A DNA stretch of 8,264 bases from Caldifarciminota bacterium (GTDB lineage Bacteria; WOR-3; Hydrothermia; UBA1063; CAJXJZ01), in contig JALTEL010000288.1 in NCBI GenBank assembly GCA_027073945.1, positions 1 to 8,264 of the forward strand. The letters run 5' to 3'. The notes under the pieces were generated by a model. That model did not search any database. It had not been told where the DNA came from and worked only from the letters and a program-made list of their open reading frames with translations. Shown piece after piece: positions 7,046 to 8,264 of this stretch. Position 1 is the stretch's first letter; every line of letters starts with the position of its first letter. A program made the translations under genes and the position numbers.

Positions 7046-8095
7046 TCAGAATGAATAAGCTATCATACCCAGAGGTACGGAGCTTCCCCTCCGTGCGCCT
7101 TTCACAAGAGCAAATGCACCTGCATAAGGATTGATAAAAAACTTAAATCTTCCCGTGTCCCTGCCTTTGACTCCAATACTTTGTTTAGACATTAAAAAGT
7201 ACGAACCATAGACACCTACAGGCATTAATACTCCGGAAGTCAAAAGAAGCGCACTGGGGCTTCCGTTAAACAGCAACATTGTACCACCAACCACTGTGTT
7301 GGCAAGTAGCGGCACAAAAAGAGTAAACAGCGCTCCTCCCGTTGAAATATCTCTCTTTCTTGAGAGATAATACCCAAGTCCATATCCAACAGACGTAAGC
7401 CCAAGACCTGTTGCCACGCGAAAACCTTCATGTTCCAGTGCGTTTTCATCAATACCAAGGGATATCAGCCATACAGACCCGAGCACAGTTGAAGATGATA
7501 ACTGTTCAAAAAAAGCATCTCCCCAGGTGGCCTTTGTATCTTTCATAAACACTGGTACGCTTGCATAAGACTCTATAAAAGGAACTATCGCATATACGGC
7601 AGCATTGCTTTTAAAATTGTCCACAATTGCCACATGGAATAAACCAAGCTCTGAGAAATTCATCCATCTCTGCGCACTTGCAGCATTCAAATTCAACGCA
7701 TAAAACAATTGATAATTACCCAGATTCTCAAGTGTGCTGGATAAAAGTGCAATCCCCCACGCATTGTCTTTATTTCCCAAAAGCAGCCCCTGCAGTAGAC
7801 CATTCCAACCTCCGTACAGAGAAGCAAGAATCATCCCTCCGGAGATCTGCCTTGTGGTAAGAGAATTGGCATATGAAAGTCCTGTCCAGAGAGCCGGAGT
7901 AAGTAATCCCACACCAGCTGCGGTCCTATCATGCAAATTAAGGCCCAAAGGAACGAGCCACGAATACATTGTAAGACCCTGAAAAGCTTCTGCACCCAGA
8001 TAATATCCGAGATTTTTCTTTGCATATAGGCTGTTCGCCCCAATAAGTAAGGTTAAAAATATAATAGACAGATTTTTATACAATCTTCTCCGCAT
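7046..8095 (-). CDS. Unrecognised exported envelope protein, probably outer membrane
   Basis: I do not recognise the family. The 349-residue product begins with a clear signal peptide: basic MRRRLYKN, hydrophobic IIFLTLLIGA (11-20) and a likely cleavage after SLYA (residue 25). The mature part is rich in Gly, Leu, Ser and aromatics, with moderately hydrophobic stretches around 40-75, 85-107, 165-180, 203-215, 228-244, 253-277 and 281-302, separated by short polar segments such as SRKRDIS (245-251). The protein ends in MIAYSF; a C-terminal Phe with an aromatic at -3 resembles the assembly signal of outer-membrane beta-barrels. Several helical membrane segments remain an alternative. The start ATG has no Shine-Dalgarno but has a promoter-like element ending 8 nt upstream. 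The gene is separated from tpiA by 67 nt and may form its own unit. Function is unknown. Confidence 0.8.
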   Translation of the reverse strand: MRRRLYKNLSIIFLTLLIGANSLYAKKNLGYYLGAEAFQGLTMYSWLVPLGLNLHDRTAAGVGLLTPALWTGLSYANSLTTRQISGGMILASLYGGWNGLLQGLLLGNKDNAWGIALLSSTLENLGNYQLFYALNLNAASAQRWMNFSELGLFHVAIVDNFKSNAAVYAIVPFIESYASVPVFMKDTKATWGDAFFEQLSSSTVLGSVWLISLGIDENALEHEGFRVATGLGLTSVGYGLGYYLSRKRDISTGGALFTLFVPLLANTVVGGTMLLFNGSPSALLLTSGVLMPVGVYGSYFLMSKQSIGVKGRDTGRFKFFINPYAGAFALVKGARRGSSVPLGMIAYSF

Positions 8096-8103
8096 TAATT
8101 AAT

Positions 8104-8132
8104 ATTTTAAAGCAAAGAAAATGAAAAAGCAA
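8104..8132 (-). promoter_or_regulatory. Predicted promoter of the envelope protein gene (leaderless)
   Basis: On the minus strand TTGCTT (8132-8127) is followed by a 17-nt spacer and TAAAAT (8109-8104). The -35 match is weak (3/6) but the -10 is good (5/6). The predicted start is about 8097, two bases before the ATG at 8095. The geometry is identical to that of the tpiA promoter. The surrounding DNA is very AT-rich, which raises the chance of a fortuitous match. Confidence 0.5.
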
Positions 8133-8142
8133 AATGCCGTTA

Positions 8143-8190
8143 TTCCTCAAAAATAATTGCACCGAAGGGGATAATGTTTCCTCAAAATAA
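8143..8190. repeat. Short direct repeat upstream of the envelope gene promoter
   Basis: TTCCTCAAAAATAA (8143-8156) recurs as TTCCTCAAAATAA (8178-8190), one A shorter, with starts 35 nt apart. Relative to the predicted transcription start near 8097 the copies lie at about -46 to -59 and -81 to -93, where activator sites often sit. The sequence is low complexity, so chance is possible. Confidence 0.3.
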
Positions 8191-8236
8191 AGGTAACAGA
8201 AATAGAGAAACGATGAGAGTTTCAAAAACAAAAGGA

Positions 8237-8260
8237 GGGAGCTCCCGGGATAGTGTATCC
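8237..8260. repeat. GC-rich palindrome and adjacent small dyad at the window edge
   Basis: A perfect 10-bp palindrome GGGAGCTCCC (8237-8246) overlaps CCCGGG (8244-8249), and GGATA-GTG-TATCC (8248-8260) forms a 5-bp stem with a 3-nt loop. These stand out against AT-rich surroundings. They could be a protein-binding site or part of a terminator belonging to a gene beyond the edge. The 169 nt from 8096 to 8264 otherwise contain no gene I can support. Confidence 0.3.
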
Positions 8261-8264
8261 TATT

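Noticed and set aside
7021..7046. Terminator between the envelope gene and tpiA
   Set aside because: I found no stable stem followed by a T run in the 67-nt gap, so the two units may overlap transcriptionally.
8231..8255. Start of a plus-strand gene (AAAGGAGGG then GTG at 8253)
   Set aside because: The spacing is 13 nt, only four codons are visible before the edge, and the sequence sits in palindromes. Not enough to call.
8081..8264. Minus-strand frame open from the right edge into the envelope gene start
   Set aside because: The Leu/Phe-rich peptide looks like translated AT-rich non-coding DNA, has no RBS or plausible start, and would run over the predicted promoter.
1..8264. CRISPR array, tRNA, rRNA, insertion sequence or attachment site
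   Set aside because: No regularly spaced direct repeats, cloverleaf, rRNA motif, transposase or terminal inverted repeats were seen on either strand.

Overview
The window is a compact, moderately AT-rich bacterial segment in which every supported gene lies on the minus strand. Read in the direction of transcription (right to left), the order is: an unrecognised envelope protein (8095-7046), tpiA (6978-6229), secG (6218-5841), rplU (5841-5536), a very large secreted gingipain-type (C25) cysteine protease (5505-1774), prfA (1777-716) and prmC (738 to the left edge, truncated). The code is standard: TAA, TAG and TGA all serve as stops.

The protease combines a C25 catalytic domain, Ig/FnIII-like modules, an FG-GAP/VCBS beta-propeller and a C-terminal domain resembling the type IX secretion (T9SS) sorting signal. 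This suggests a Gram-negative member of the Fibrobacteres-Chlorobi-Bacteroidetes side of the tree, or an uncultured candidate phylum that carries such proteins (WOR-3, TA06, Cloacimonadota or Marinimicrobia type). That assignment is inference; the window has no rRNA or other phylogenetic anchor beyond the housekeeping proteins.

From tpiA to prmC the genes are packed with 1-23 nt overlaps or gaps of at most 30 nt, so they probably form one operon. It links glycolysis (TpiA), Sec export (SecG), the ribosome (L21) and translation termination (RF1, and PrmC, which methylates the RF1 GGQ glutamine). The exported protease sits between rplU and prfA, where rpmA would often be expected next to rplU, and its stop overlaps the prfA start (ATGA).

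The main points for a second look are: (1) tpiA and the envelope gene each have a TAAAAT -10-like box exactly 8 nt before the ATG, a -35-like box 17 nt further up and no Shine-Dalgarno, which predicts leaderless mRNAs, whereas the internal genes secG and rplU have strong SDs; (2) the protease's natural-looking signal peptide is open back to the rplU stop codon with no ATG, GTG or well-placed TTG, so its start is probably non-canonical; (3) a surface protease is built into a translation operon. The rightmost 169 nt hold no supportable gene, only the promoter, a short direct repeat and a GC-rich palindrome at the edge.
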